64,000 bases of DNA from Streptomyces albipurpureus (GTDB lineage: Bacteria > Actinomycetota > Actinomycetes > Streptomycetales > Streptomycetaceae): contig NZ_JAMQAW010000029.1 of NCBI RefSeq assembly GCF_023701525.1, positions 112,802 to 176,801 on the forward strand. Reading direction: 5' to 3'. Below, one piece after another: positions 16,444 through 25,022 of the stretch; position 1 is the first letter of the stretch; each line of letters begins with the position of its first letter. The position numbers and the translations under genes were made by a program. The notes below the pieces were generated by a model. That model saw only the letters and a program-made list of their open reading frames with translations. It did not search any database and was not told the origin of the DNA.

Positions 16444-17967
16444 TTACACCAAGCCACGCGCCTGCCGGCGAACGCGCAGAAGGTCACCGAGCACGCGCAC
16501 CGGTGATGTAGGACACATGGCGAGCCGCGAGTCGAGAGCTGCCTCCCACTGCTCGGTCAGGCCGAGCATGAGGCGCTTGCGCATGCCAGGGGTGACATGG
16601 GCATAGCGCGCCGAGACGGAGCCGTCGATGTGTCCCATGCGCTGGTCCATGAGGACCTTCTCGGTGCCGAGGTCCTCCATCACCGTCCTATGGGCGTGGC
16701 GCAGTCCGTGAGGCGTGAGGCCCTTGGCGATCGGGAGCCAGCAGGCGTCAGCTCGTTGACCGGCGCCCCGCCCTCGCGCGGGGACTCCTGGCCACGGCTC
16801 GCCGAGTAGCGGCACGGGTCGTGCCTCCTGCGGGGCCTTCTTCGGGTACCAGCCCGATACCGCCGGGGTGAACAGCCACGTCGCGAAACCGTTCCTGCGC
16901 CAGTGGGCCGCAGGCTCCACCACCGCGCCGCCTCGTACGAACCCGAGGTCCGTGATGGCCTCCTCCACCCGCATTCGCGTCGCCTCAGCGACGCGATCGG
17001 GGTGGTTGAGGACGTTGGATACCGTCCCCGTGGAGATTTCGGCACGGCGTGCGACGTCGACGAGTTTCGCACCGTGGTGGCCGCCCGTACGAGCCGTGCC
17101 CTGCCCGCGGAAGACGTAGGTCCTACCGTGGCAGGGGCAGGGCGTCGGCTTCGTGCGGGCGACGTGATTGGCGACCAGGGCGGACAGCCAGTCCATCGAG
17201 TCGAGGGTGCGATAGCTGTCGTCCTTGGGCGGGCAGCGCACCATCTCGCCCGAGTCGAGTTCGTACAGCTGCCATTCGACACGGACGGAGCCAGGTCGAG
17301 TGAACTCGGTCTCCAGGCCGACTATTTCGCCCCAGCGCATGCCGGTGTATCCCTTGAGGACGACGGCGACGAACTCGTCATCTCGGCCGGACAGCAGTGC
17401 TGCTCGTTCGGCGATCAACAGGATGCCGAGCGGATCGGTGACGACCTTCTCCGGGCCTCGGTCACGGGAGCGGCCCGCGCGCTTGCCCCGCCCCCGCCGC
17501 CTGGTCGCCGGGTTCGACGTGATCAGCCCTTCGTCGATCGCGTCCTCGTAGATCAGGTGGAACGTCGAGCGCCAGGTCTTGACGCTGGAGGCCGCGTACA
17601 GAGCCCTTTCCTTCTTCTCCCACCGGTCGACGTCCGAGCGCAGGATGCCGGCGAGCGCATGGTCCCCGAAGTCGGGAAGCAGGTGCTCTTCGATGTGGCG
17701 CTTGTAGTTCTGCATGGTCGATGCGGCCAGGTCCTGGGCCTCGTACCAGCGGCTCGCGTACTCGCCGAACGTCTCCTGGCCGAGTGCCGGGTCACGCCAG
17801 TCGCCGCGCCGGTACTTGTTCTCGGCCTCGCTCGCGGCGCGCTGAGCCTCGCCCTTGGTGGCGAACTTGATCGCCTTGCCCTGCTCGTCGACGACCGTGA
17901 GGTGCTTCCCAGGTGCGGTCTTGTACCGGCCGCGCCAGTAGTTCGCGCGCTTCTCCGCGAAACCCAC
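16444..17967 (-). CDS. Tyrosine-recombinase integrase with embedded LacI-type HTH
   Basis: A 507-residue integrase. It has an N-terminal arm-binding region (1-60), a SAM-like core-binding domain (about 65-160) and a catalytic domain with R211 (TGMRWGE), H420/R423 (PHGLRHAH), H446 (MGHIDGS) and Y455 (ARYAHV). Residues about 301-344 (VDVARRAEISTGTVSNVLN...AITDLGFVR) are a LacI-family helix-turn-helix inserted between the first arginine and the HxxR block. The protein catalyses site-specific integration and excision, presumably at the tRNA-Pro core. It lies 4 kb from attL rather than next to it, with cargo in between. Confidence 0.92.
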   Translation of the reverse strand: MGFAEKRANYWRGRYKTAPGKHLTVVDEQGKAIKFATKGEAQRAASEAENKYRRGDWRDPALGQETFGEYASRWYEAQDLAASTMQNYKRHIEEHLLPDFGDHALAGILRSDVDRWEKKERALYAASSVKTWRSTFHLIYEDAIDEGLITSNPATRRRGRGKRAGRSRDRGPEKVVTDPLGILLIAERAALLSGRDDEFVAVVLKGYTGMRWGEIVGLETEFTRPGSVRVEWQLYELDSGEMVRCPPKDDSYRTLDSMDWLSALVANHVARTKPTPCPCHGRTYVFRGQGTARTGGHHGAKLVDVARRAEISTGTVSNVLNHPDRVAEATRMRVEEAITDLGFVRGGAVVEPAAHWRRNGFATWLFTPAVSGWYPKKAPQEARPVPLLGEPWPGVPARGRGAGQRADACWLPIAKGLTPHGLRHAHRTVMEDLGTEKVLMDQRMGHIDGSVSARYAHVTPGMRKRLMLGLTEQWEAALDSRLAMCPTSPVRVLGDLLRVRRQARGLV

Positions 17968-17997
17968 GCTCCTCCTCTCCCTTGGTACGCGGTCGTG

Positions 17998-18348
17998 TCA
18001 GGCGACGGTGCTGAACTGGCTCTGTCTGGCGCGGGCCGGAGGCCGCGCCCGCAGGCGGGTTGTGGGCGCGGCACGCTGGGGCGCTTCCGCCTGCTGGGCG
18101 CCGGTCTTGGCGACGGTCCGAGCTGTGACTGGCTGGTGTGCCCGTGCGGGCCGTTCCTCGTGGAGGCGGATGATCTCTGCGAGGTGTTCTGCGGTGAAGC
18201 GGTACGCGCGGCCGACCCGGGTGAAGGGGATCAGCCGTCGGCGGGCCCTGTCCTTGACCCACCAGGCAGAGCAGCCGAGAACAGCAGCGATGTCCTCGGG
18301 ACGGTAGAGGCGGGGCGGTGCTACGCCGGTGCCTGGCTGCTCAGCCAT
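17998..18348 (-). CDS. Excisionase-type helix-turn-helix protein
   Basis: A 116-residue protein whose first 65 residues (LYRPEDIAAVLGCSAWWVKDRARRRLIPFTRVGRAYRFTAEHLAEII) form a winged HTH_17/MerR-like excisionase domain. The C-terminal 50 residues are basic and disordered. It lies 30 bp upstream of the integrase gene on the same strand, the standard xis-int order of actinomycete integrative elements. It is expected to bend att DNA and favour excision. The ATG at 18348 was chosen because MAEQPGTG leads directly into the domain. Confidence 0.8.
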   Translation of the reverse strand: MAEQPGTGVAPPRLYRPEDIAAVLGCSAWWVKDRARRRLIPFTRVGRAYRFTAEHLAEIIRLHEERPARAHQPVTARTVAKTGAQQAEAPQRAAPTTRLRARPPARARQSQFSTVA

Positions 18349-18551
18349 GCGAGATCGCCTCCTTCGCGGTACGGAGGCGGAACGGCAACGGGGCAGGGGG
18401 AATGGCCTCTCGGCGCAAGGAGGTTCCTTCTCTGGCGCGGCCGTGCGGAGACGGGTACGCCGGTCTTGGTGGTTCAGGTACGGGCGGGGTGGTGCGCGTA
18501 GCGGCTGCCGGGTGTTGGCCCACCCGGGGAGCGCTGTTGGGGCTCGTTCGG

Positions 18552-18803
18552 CTAACTCGTCTCGGCGAGCAAGGCGAGCGGGGAGAGGCCGAGAGCGGCT
18601 GCGATGGCGACGATGTCGTCGACATCGCAGCGGCGCTGTCTGCATTCGATGCGGGACAGCATCGTGATGGTCATGGGCCGGCCGAGCGCGGTGACACGTT
18701 CGGCCAGCTGGCGCTGGGCGAATCCGCGCGCTGTGCGGGCACGGGTAATGGCGCGGGCGGCCAGCACGCCGGCCGGACCAATTCCCAAAAGGCTCTCAGG
18801 CAT
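18552..18803 (-). CDS. XRE-family transcriptional regulator
   Basis: An 83-residue Cro/C1-type HTH protein: ARAITRARTARGFAQRQLAERVTALGRPMTITMLSRIE...DVDDIVAIAAALGLSPLALLAE. It starts 20 bp from a 10-bp inverted repeat (18823-18847) that recurs at 25023-25047. It is therefore a candidate autorepressor that also controls the far end of the replication-mobilisation module. It is transcribed towards xis-int and could be co-transcribed with them across a 200-bp gap. Confidence 0.82.
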   Translation of the reverse strand: MPESLLGIGPAGVLAARAITRARTARGFAQRQLAERVTALGRPMTITMLSRIECRQRRCDVDDIVAIAAALGLSPLALLAETS

Positions 18804-18822
18804 GGGTCAGTTGTAGCTCTGC

Positions 18823-18847
18823 ATTGCCGGTTTGGGTAACCGGCGAT
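18823..18847. promoter_or_regulatory. Palindromic operator in front of the XRE gene
   Basis: ATTGCCGGTT-TGGGT-AACCGGCGAT, a 10-bp inverted repeat with one mismatch and a 5-bp spacer, lies immediately upstream of the XRE start. A perfect version (ATCGCCGGTT-N5-AACCGGCGAT) lies at 25023-25047, and the half AACCGGCGATTCG is found at 19067-19079. It is inferred to be an operator for the XRE protein. Confidence 0.65.
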
Positions 18848-19419
18848 GTGCTGCTATGTTTCGCATCTTTTTTGTCAGATCTGGTCCCCAGGCTCCTTGC
18901 GAGCGGCGGCGCAACATAGACCGGAATTGGCGGATGACCAAATCACCTGCTGCCCTCATGCTGGTAGCACCTACGTGGTCTCGACGTGGGCATCTTGCAT
19001 CGCGCGCTCACCAGCGCCGCCCACGGATTTGCTTGCCAACTGCCCGATTTATGCGCCTTCTTGGTCAACCGGCGATTCGGGTCTACCGTTTTAAGGAAGC
19101 CGCGCACGACACGTTCGCCGAGAGCTGTTTGCTTTCCCGGCGGAATGCTGGACTTGTGCGGGAAAGATGTGGCTGTCTTGGCCATGCGCCCGGAAACCCC
19201 TGCGGTTCCGAGTACATGAAGAAGCCCCCGGCGGGCCAACGCCGGGGGCCAAGAAGTCCCTACCGATATCGCCCGTACCTGAACGATCAAGACGGTGGCG
19301 GTCATAACGCCACCGGGTGAGGAACTGTGCATGCCCCAACAAGCTACTGCCTTCGTGGCCGTAGTCGCATCCCCGTCGCCGAACTCGCCTGCTCGGCCCA
19401 CGAAGGCGGGGCGATAGAC
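18848..19419. other. Regulatory/origin-like intergenic region
   Basis: About 570 bp between the divergent XRE and replication genes. It holds the half-operator AACCGGCGATTCG at 19067-19079, the string GCAACATAG (about 18910) that recurs at 25009 beside the other operator, and a strong GC hairpin at 19224-19249 (10-bp stem GCCCCCGGCG, loop GGCCAA). Position in front of the replication gene makes it a candidate plasmid-type origin or control region. Short ORFs here have no convincing starts. Confidence 0.45.
19224..19249. terminator. GC-rich hairpin upstream of the replication gene
   Basis: A 10-bp perfect stem GCCCCCGGCG / CGCCGGGGGC with loop GGCCAA, about 170 bp before the replication initiator start. 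It may be a terminator or attenuator, since it lies inside the leader of that gene. Confidence 0.55.
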
Positions 19420-20337
19420 ATGGCGCGGATACGCACCATCAAGCCGGAAGCCTTCATCTCCGAGTCGCTGGCCGCGGTGAGCGTCCATGCCGAGCGGACC
19501 TTCTTCGGCCTGCTTACGCAGGCGGACGACCACGGCCGCTTCCGCGACCAGGCCGCTGTCATCGCCGGCGCCCTGTGGTCCCTGCGCCCCGAGCACGGCC
19601 CGCTGGAGGTCGAGGACGACCTCACGCAGCTCGACAGTGCGGGTCTGATCTGCCGGTACGAAGGCGACGACGGCAAGCGGTACCTGCACATCGTCACCTG
19701 GGCCCGTCACCAGAAGATCAACCGGCCCAGTGGCAGCCGCTGCCCGGCCTGCCCGCGCCACCAGGGCAGCCGGTCGGACGAGGCGGCCTCGCCTGTTCAC
19801 GGAGCCCTCCATGAACAGACCGTGAGCCCTCACAGTGGACTCCCTGATGCGTCACGCGGATACAGCGAGCCCTCCGTGAACCGGGAAACTGCAGGTCAGA
19901 GCAATTTCAGTGAGCCCTCACCACAACGCTGGGAGACTGCGGTGAGGACTCAGGGTCCGGATCTAGGACCTAGGATCCTGGATCTAGGATCACCTCCGGT
20001 GGGGAGCGCAAGCGCCCCCACGCCCCCTGCCGTCTCGGGGTCGGTCTCGGCCAAGGACCTGGTCGCCGAGCACGTCGCCGCATGCCAACACCGCCCGCCC
20101 AGCGACGTCCTCGGCCGCCTCGGCAAGGTGGTCAGCAAACTGCTCGGCGAGGGGTTGTCCCCCGACCACATCAGGGCCGGGATGGACCGCATGCGTACCA
20201 AGGGGCTGTCCGCTGGGCTGCTGCCGAGCCTGGTCGACGAGGCCATGAACGCTCCACGGGCAGCTGCCGCCCCGCACCGAGCATGGACCAACCCGGCGCC
20301 CGCTGACGTCGAGGCGGCCTACGGGGGTCAGCTGTGA
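19420..20337 (+). CDS. Phage/plasmid-type replication initiator (primosome-organiser-like)
   Basis: A 305-residue protein beginning MARIRTIKPEAFISESLAAVSVHAERTFFGLLTQADDHGRF, the opening of a widespread family of actinobacterial phage and element replication proteins with an N-terminal winged helix. HxxC/CPxC-like residues occur at SRCPACPRH. The C-terminal domain (LVAEHVAACQHRPPSDVLGRLGKVVSKLLGEGLSPDHIRAGMDRM) is helical. The middle (about 150-200) is a Ser/Pro-rich linker whose DNA holds CTAGGA repeats. Its stop overlaps the start of an AAA+ loader gene, supporting a role in replication initiation. The ATG at 19420 follows AAGGCGG. Confidence 0.75.
   Translation: MARIRTIKPEAFISESLAAVSVHAERTFFGLLTQADDHGRFRDQAAVIAGALWSLRPEHGPLEVEDDLTQLDSAGLICRYEGDDGKRYLHIVTWARHQKINRPSGSRCPACPRHQGSRSDEAASPVHGALHEQTVSPHSGLPDASRGYSEPSVNRETAGQSNFSEPSPQRWETAVRTQGPDLGPRILDLGSPPVGSASAPTPPAVSGSVSAKDLVAEHVAACQHRPPSDVLGRLGKVVSKLLGEGLSPDHIRAGMDRMRTKGLSAGLLPSLVDEAMNAPRAAAAPHRAWTNPAPADVEAAYGGQL
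19963..19989. repeat. CTAGGA repeat cluster inside the replication gene
   Basis: CTAGGA occurs at 19963, 19970 and 19984 within a short, comparatively AT-rich, partly palindromic stretch (ATCTAGGACCTAGGAT). It falls in the low-complexity linker of the initiator. Such clusters inside rep genes can be initiator-binding iterons, but the evidence is only positional. Confidence 0.4.
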
Positions 20338-21029
20338 CCACAGCCACCACCAGCCGGGAGCCGGAGCGCATGAACACCCTCGCCGCCCGCCTCGGCACGA
20401 TCCTCGCCGAACGGGGCATCGATCCAACTACGTCACCTGCCGAGGCTCCTTCGGAGCGGGTGACCGCGCTGGACCTGGCCGCGGCCCGCATCCCGCCCCG
20501 TTACCGCCACGCGCTCGCCGGCCACCAGCAGGTTGCCGCCTGGGACGAGGTGGCGCTCGCCGCACGGCCCGGACCGAGCGGCACCCGGGGTATCGCACTC
20601 GGACCGTCCCTGCTGGTCGCCGGGCCCACCGGCACCGGCAAGACGCACCAGGCGTACGGCGCGGTGCGCTCGCTGCTGACCGCCGGGGTACGGCTGCGGT
20701 GGGAGGCGGCCACCACGGCCGACCTGTACGCCCGCTTGCGCCCACGCCCCGGCCACGACGCCGAGCGCGACCTCGCCACCCTCAGCACCTGCCCGCTGCT
20801 GATCCTGGACGACCTCGGCGCAGCCAAGCAGTCGGAGTGGACCGAGGAGATCACGTACCGGCTGATCAACCGCCGCTACACCGACCTGCTCCCCACCCTC
20901 CTCACGACCAATCTGCCGACCGCCGCGCTCCGCGACGCCGTCGGCGACCGCGTCGCCTCCCGTCTCGCCGAAATGACCACCACCGTCGTCCTCACCGGCG
21001 CCGACCGCAGACGCCAGCTCTCCGCCTGA
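20334..21029 (+). CDS. DnaC/IstB-like AAA+ ATPase, putative helicase loader
   Basis: A 231-residue AAA+ protein with Walker A AGPTGTGKTH, Walker B LLILDDLGAAK and the sensor-type TTNLPTAALRDAVGDRVASRL. It is encoded directly after the replication initiator with a GTGA overlap, as is usual for helicase-loader partners. It would load the host replicative helicase onto the element's origin. A second in-frame ATG lies at 20370. Confidence 0.82.
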   Translation: MTTATTSREPERMNTLAARLGTILAERGIDPTTSPAEAPSERVTALDLAAARIPPRYRHALAGHQQVAAWDEVALAARPGPSGTRGIALGPSLLVAGPTGTGKTHQAYGAVRSLLTAGVRLRWEAATTADLYARLRPRPGHDAERDLATLSTCPLLILDDLGAAKQSEWTEEITYRLINRRYTDLLPTLLTTNLPTAALRDAVGDRVASRLAEMTTTVVLTGADRRRQLSA

Positions 21030-21126
21030 CCGCACGGCGCCGCCCCGCACCAGCTCACCTTCACCACACCGCCTGACCGCGCCCACGCCTGCCCACACGG
21101 CGCGGCGGGCCCTTGGAGACCCCTGC

Positions 21127-22419
21127 ATGACGGAACTTGCCATGCCCGCACTCGGGTACTGGAACGCGATATCTATCGCGCTCGCCGCTCTCCTGGCCAC
21201 CTGCACAGTGCTGCTGGTCAGCTGGCTGATCTACCGACGCGCTCCCCGAAACCACGCCAAGCGACAGCCCGGAACGCCCGCGGTCAGGGTCGCCGCGCTG
21301 GCTGCGGTCGGATGTACCGCCTACAGCGCCGACACCAGTTGGCGGTTCGCCGCCGACTACCTCGGCATGAGCGGCACCACCGAGCGCGCCTCGATGTTCG
21401 CCGCCGCAGAACTCGCCCTCTTCGCCACGGCCCTGCTGGCGCGGCAGAACCTGCACGGCCCCAAGCAAGCACCCGGCCTGCCCGGTGTCCTGACCTGGGT
21501 GATCACCGCTGTACAGGTGATCCCCGCGTACGCCGAGTCAGGTGTGGTCGGCGGCACGGTGCGGGCCTTCGTGGGACCGGTCATGGCCGCGCTGCTCTGG
21601 CATCAGGCCATGGGCATCGAACTGCGCATCCGCACGCCCGAGGCGGCCTCCCACAGCCTCCTCGCCCGGATAGGTCGCGAAGCACGCGAACGCGGCATCT
21701 CGCGCCTTGGGGTCACCGAACACGATCGTGACGCCGCGCAGATCAGCCGCGACCGTGCCACCCGCAGGGCCGTCGCCCTGGCCGCGCACCTTGCGGAGCG
21801 AACCCCGAAGCAGCGCGCCGGCTGGCGAGGCCGGCGAACCGCGCGACGGCTTTCCCGCGCCGTCGCCCAAGCGTCTGTGGGAATCGACCAGCGCCAGCGC
21901 GAAGTGCTGTTGCACCAGCTTGCCGTCCGCCGTCACGCGACAGCGCTGGCCACGATCGAACTGCCATCGCCTTGGACCGCCTTCACTCCGAACGAAGGCG
22001 CCACGCGCCATGTCGAGACGACTCCGCCGCGCAGCCGATCGGGTGCAGGTTTCGACTTGGCGAGCGAGGAAGCCGGGGAGCACGCCGACTCCAACCTTCG
22101 TCTTGAGTCCCTGCCTCCTCGATCCGTGCAGAGCCAACTTCCCCTGCACGACTCGGTTCCCACCCGCGAGACCACCGAGCCGTCCCACGAGGACGACGTC
22201 CCTGCGGCGCAACGCTACGGACGTCCTCCCGGTGCCGAGATGGACGAACTCCTCGCGATCGGCCGCGCGGCCATCGCCATGCACGGAACAGCCACCCGCG
22301 CCGTGCTACGGAACGCCATCCGCGAGGCCGACCTCCCCATCTCCGAGGACCGGCTCACCGAACTCAAGGCCCTCCTGGCGGCAGAGCAGGGTTGCGAGAC
22401 CGCCGTCCCCACGGGCTGA
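21127..22419 (+). CDS. DUF2637-type membrane protein of integrative elements
   Basis: A 430-residue protein with about four predicted membrane segments in the first 165 residues (for example ISIALAALLATCTVLLVSWLIY, VAALAAVGCTAYSADTSW, AAELALFATALLA and VLTWVITAVQVIPAYA). A charged cytoplasmic part rich in Arg (about 180-270) and a disordered tail follow. Proteins of this type accompany replication and transfer genes in actinomycete elements and plasmids. A role in spread or in membrane-proximal DNA transfer is plausible but unproven. It ends in a perfect 26-bp palindrome. Confidence 0.75.
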   Translation: MTELAMPALGYWNAISIALAALLATCTVLLVSWLIYRRAPRNHAKRQPGTPAVRVAALAAVGCTAYSADTSWRFAADYLGMSGTTERASMFAAAELALFATALLARQNLHGPKQAPGLPGVLTWVITAVQVIPAYAESGVVGGTVRAFVGPVMAALLWHQAMGIELRIRTPEAASHSLLARIGREARERGISRLGVTEHDRDAAQISRDRATRRAVALAAHLAERTPKQRAGWRGRRTARRLSRAVAQASVGIDQRQREVLLHQLAVRRHATALATIELPSPWTAFTPNEGATRHVETTPPRSRSGAGFDLASEEAGEHADSNLRLESLPPRSVQSQLPLHDSVPTRETTEPSHEDDVPAAQRYGRPPGAEMDELLAIGRAAIAMHGTATRAVLRNAIREADLPISEDRLTELKALLAAEQGCETAVPTG

Positions 22420-22438
22420 CCGGATATCCGGTCAGCCC
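22413..22438. terminator. Perfect 26-bp palindrome over the DUF2637 stop codon
   Basis: The arms GGGCTGACCGGAT and ATCCGGTCAGCCC are exact complements with no spacer, and the stop codon TGA (22417-22419) is inside the left arm. It may act as a terminator hairpin. A fully symmetric duplex of this length could equally be a protein-binding site. Confidence 0.6.
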
Positions 22439-22626
22439 TGAACGCCGAACGGGGGCCGTGGACCAGCACCCCGTCTGGTCCTGCGGCCCCGCCCCATTGG
22501 CACCGCTTGACTAGGCACGCACGGCCCTCCCTCGCGACTCACCGCTCGAACCAGCGGGCGTTGGGGACACTGCCCGTACGTCGACCTGGTCCGCTGCCCT
22601 CTCCCCTCAACCAGGAGCTGCTCTCC

Positions 22627-23253
22627 ATGCAGGATTCGTGCACCCACAGCCCAGAGCATCAGAACGCGCCCCAAGCCACACCAGCCCAAAGCGGAGCAAG
22701 TTGGAGGTTCGGAAACTCCCCCGCAAGGGGAGCGTCCAAACCCGACCCCGCCCCAGGGGTGGCGGGGCCCGACCAGCGCCAGGGGGCGCCGGACGGGAGG
22801 GCTGCGACCGAGGGCGGTTCGCAGTCAAATACGGCCGGCCACACGCGCCTGACCAAGGGGAAATCCCGCCCGCGCGACAAGAAGCAGCGCTCCGCCCACA
22901 GCGTCCGACTCAACGAACGCGAACGCACCCTCATCCAGGCCGGCGCCGATGCCGTCGGCATGAGTATCGCCGGCTTCCTCGCCCACTCCGCCCTGGCCGC
23001 CGCCCGCGACCAGACCCGCACCGCCGCCACCATCGCCGCCGACCACGACGTCCTCACCGAGCTCTTCGCCACCAGCCGCAAGCTCGGCTGGGCCGGCAGC
23101 AACCTCAACCAGATCACCAAGACACTCAACTCGGGCGGCGACATCGACAGCGCCCGCATCGAGGAAACCCTCACCTACGTCCGCCGCGCGGCCACCGCCA
23201 CCAGGGCGGCCGTTGAGCGGATCAACAACCGCCAGATGGACGAGGCCGCTTGA
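22627..23253 (+). CDS. MobC-like relaxosome accessory protein
   Basis: A 208-residue protein. The C-terminal half (HSVRLNERERTLIQAGADAVGMSIAGFLAHSALAAARDQ...SRKLGWAGSNLNQITKTLNSGGDI...ATRAAVERI) matches MobC-type relaxosome proteins: a ribbon-helix-helix-like N-part and the LNQITK motif. The first 90 residues are low-complexity, and their DNA carries two nested hairpins that may be the transfer origin. The ATG at 22627 has AGGAG 9 nt upstream. The stop overlaps the relaxase TTG start (TTGA). Confidence 0.82.
   Translation: MQDSCTHSPEHQNAPQATPAQSGASWRFGNSPARGASKPDPAPGVAGPDQRQGAPDGRAATEGGSQSNTAGHTRLTKGKSRPRDKKQRSAHSVRLNERERTLIQAGADAVGMSIAGFLAHSALAAARDQTRTAATIAADHDVLTELFATSRKLGWAGSNLNQITKTLNSGGDIDSARIEETLTYVRRAATATRAAVERINNRQMDEAA
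22716..22767. other. Candidate oriT hairpins within mobC
   Basis: Two stems follow each other: CTCCCC-CGCAA-GGGGAG (22716-22732) and CCCCGCC-N8-GGCGGGG (22746-22767). They lie in the non-conserved 5' part of the mobC gene. Transfer origins commonly sit beside mobC/mobA and carry such stems next to the nick site. No nic consensus could be assigned. Confidence 0.4.
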
Positions 23254-24992
23254 TTCCCCGCATCCACAAGCAAGGCAGCAGCACCCGCGGCCTGCTCAAC
23301 TACCTCTACGGCAAAGGCACCCGCGAAGAGCACGTCGACCCGCACCTGGTCGCCTCCTTCGACGGCATGGCGCCTGACCCCGGCCGCGACCCCTCCGCGA
23401 CGAAGGAAGACCTCCAGCGGCTTCTCGACCAGCCACTGCACCTCCTTGACGCAGACCAGCGGCCCGACCAGCACGTGTGGCACTGCTCCGTCCGCGCAGC
23501 ACGCACCGACCGCATCCTGAGCGACGAGGAGTGGGGCGACATCGCCCGCCGCATCGTGGCCGCCATAGGCATCGACTCCGGTGGCCCAGACGACGCCGGG
23601 TGCCGGTGGGCCGCCGTCCGCCACGCCGACGACCACATCCACATCATCGCCACCCTCGTACGCGAGAACGGCCGCCGCCCCGACCACCACCGCTCCGGCC
23701 AACGCGCCCAGGCCGCAGCCCGCCTCATCGAAACCGACTACGACCTACACCGCGTGACCCCCGGCGACGGAACCGCAGCCAAACGCCCCACCAGCGCCGA
23801 GCGCCACAAAGCCGAACGCCAAGGGCGAGAGCGCACGGTGCGGGAGGAGCTGCGCGAGACCGTGCGCGGCGCGTCTGCCGGCGCCGCCTCCACAGATGAG
23901 TTCTTCGACCGTCTGGCCGCCGACGGTCTTCTGATCCGCAAGCGGATCGCACCCTCGGGCGACCTGCTCGGCTACAAGGTCGCGCTGCCTGGTGACCGCA
24001 ACAAGGACGACGAGCCGGTCTTCTATGCCGGCTCCACCCTCGCACCCGACCTGTCCCTGCCCCGCATCCGCGAACGCTGGTCCCTCCAAGCAGAAGCACT
24101 CACCGAGGGTGGGCCTGAGCCGGTGCAGCCCGCCCTGCCGCAGGTGACCCTTCCCGCGTTCGCGCAGCGCCGGGCGGCGGCTGCCAGCTGGCAGGCCCTA
24201 CTGATCATCGACCACGGCGACGCCGGCATGGCGGCAGCGCAGATCGCCGCAGCGGGTGAGGTCCTGGACGCGCTCGCCAAGACCTCTGCGGCCCACACCC
24301 GTGCAGAACTGCGGGAGGCGGCCAACGCGTTCGAGCGGGCCAGCCGCTCCCACGTCCGCGCCGTACGCGGGCACGACCACGCCCTGCGGCAGGCCGCCCA
24401 CGATCTCGTCCACAGTGGCCCCGCGCTCGGCTGCGGCGAAGACGGAGCCACCACGGGGATGGTCATCGACATGGCCATCTTCCTCGCCATCGCCGCAGCG
24501 AACTGGCACGCCAAAAGGCACCACAACCAGCAGGCAGCCGCAGCCCAGCAAGCCGCCGAGCATCTGCGCGCGGCCTACCAGGCTGCCGCGGCCCACCCCA
24601 TCGCCGCCCTCCGCCGGCAAGGTCAGCGAATGACACCGCGTATTCGAGAACACCAGGCCGATCTCCTGCACAAGGCACTGCCAGAGCTCGCCGAACGGAT
24701 CCAGGCCGAGCCCGGCTGGCCCGCCCTGGCCGCCACCCTCGCCGACGCCCGACAAGCGGGCCACGACCCCGCCGCCCTGCTCACCGACGCCGCCCGGCGA
24801 CGCGAGCTCGGCAGCGCCGACTCCATCAGCGATGTCCTCGTCTGGCGCCTGCGCCGCAGCGCCCACCTGCCCGCAGCAGCACCCGAAATCCTCCAGACCA
24901 CAGGCGCCCGAGCCGGCTGGCACATCCCGACGCCAGCCCTCGCCACACCGCCTACGGCTCAGGCGTTGAACCACTCCAACCGCCGGCACTGA
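23250..24992 (+). CDS. MobA/VirD2-like relaxase
   Basis: A 580-residue relaxase. The N-terminal nuclease domain has the tyrosine block LLNYLYGKG (Y18/Y20) and the HUH metal motif HADDHIH (H125, H129, H131). The remainder is helical and Ala-rich (about 280-560), a probable accessory domain. The enzyme would nick one strand at oriT and stay covalently attached for transfer. It starts with TTG overlapping the mobC stop. No coupling protein or type IV secretion gene accompanies it in the window. Confidence 0.9.
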   Translation: MIPRIHKQGSSTRGLLNYLYGKGTREEHVDPHLVASFDGMAPDPGRDPSATKEDLQRLLDQPLHLLDADQRPDQHVWHCSVRAARTDRILSDEEWGDIARRIVAAIGIDSGGPDDAGCRWAAVRHADDHIHIIATLVRENGRRPDHHRSGQRAQAAARLIETDYDLHRVTPGDGTAAKRPTSAERHKAERQGRERTVREELRETVRGASAGAASTDEFFDRLAADGLLIRKRIAPSGDLLGYKVALPGDRNKDDEPVFYAGSTLAPDLSLPRIRERWSLQAEALTEGGPEPVQPALPQVTLPAFAQRRAAAASWQALLIIDHGDAGMAAAQIAAAGEVLDALAKTSAAHTRAELREAANAFERASRSHVRAVRGHDHALRQAAHDLVHSGPALGCGEDGATTGMVIDMAIFLAIAAANWHAKRHHNQQAAAAQQAAEHLRAAYQAAAAHPIAALRRQGQRMTPRIREHQADLLHKALPELAERIQAEPGWPALAATLADARQAGHDPAALLTDAARRRELGSADSISDVLVWRLRRSAHLPAAAPEILQTTGARAGWHIPTPALATPPTAQALNHSNRRH

Positions 24993-25022
24993 CCCGGGGA
25001 AACGGGCGCAACATAGCCGACG

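Noticed and set aside
16903..18501. 532-codon plus-strand open frame opposite the integrase
   Set aside because: The integrase on the other strand has all catalytic residues in order; this frame is its complement and has no motif or ribosome site.
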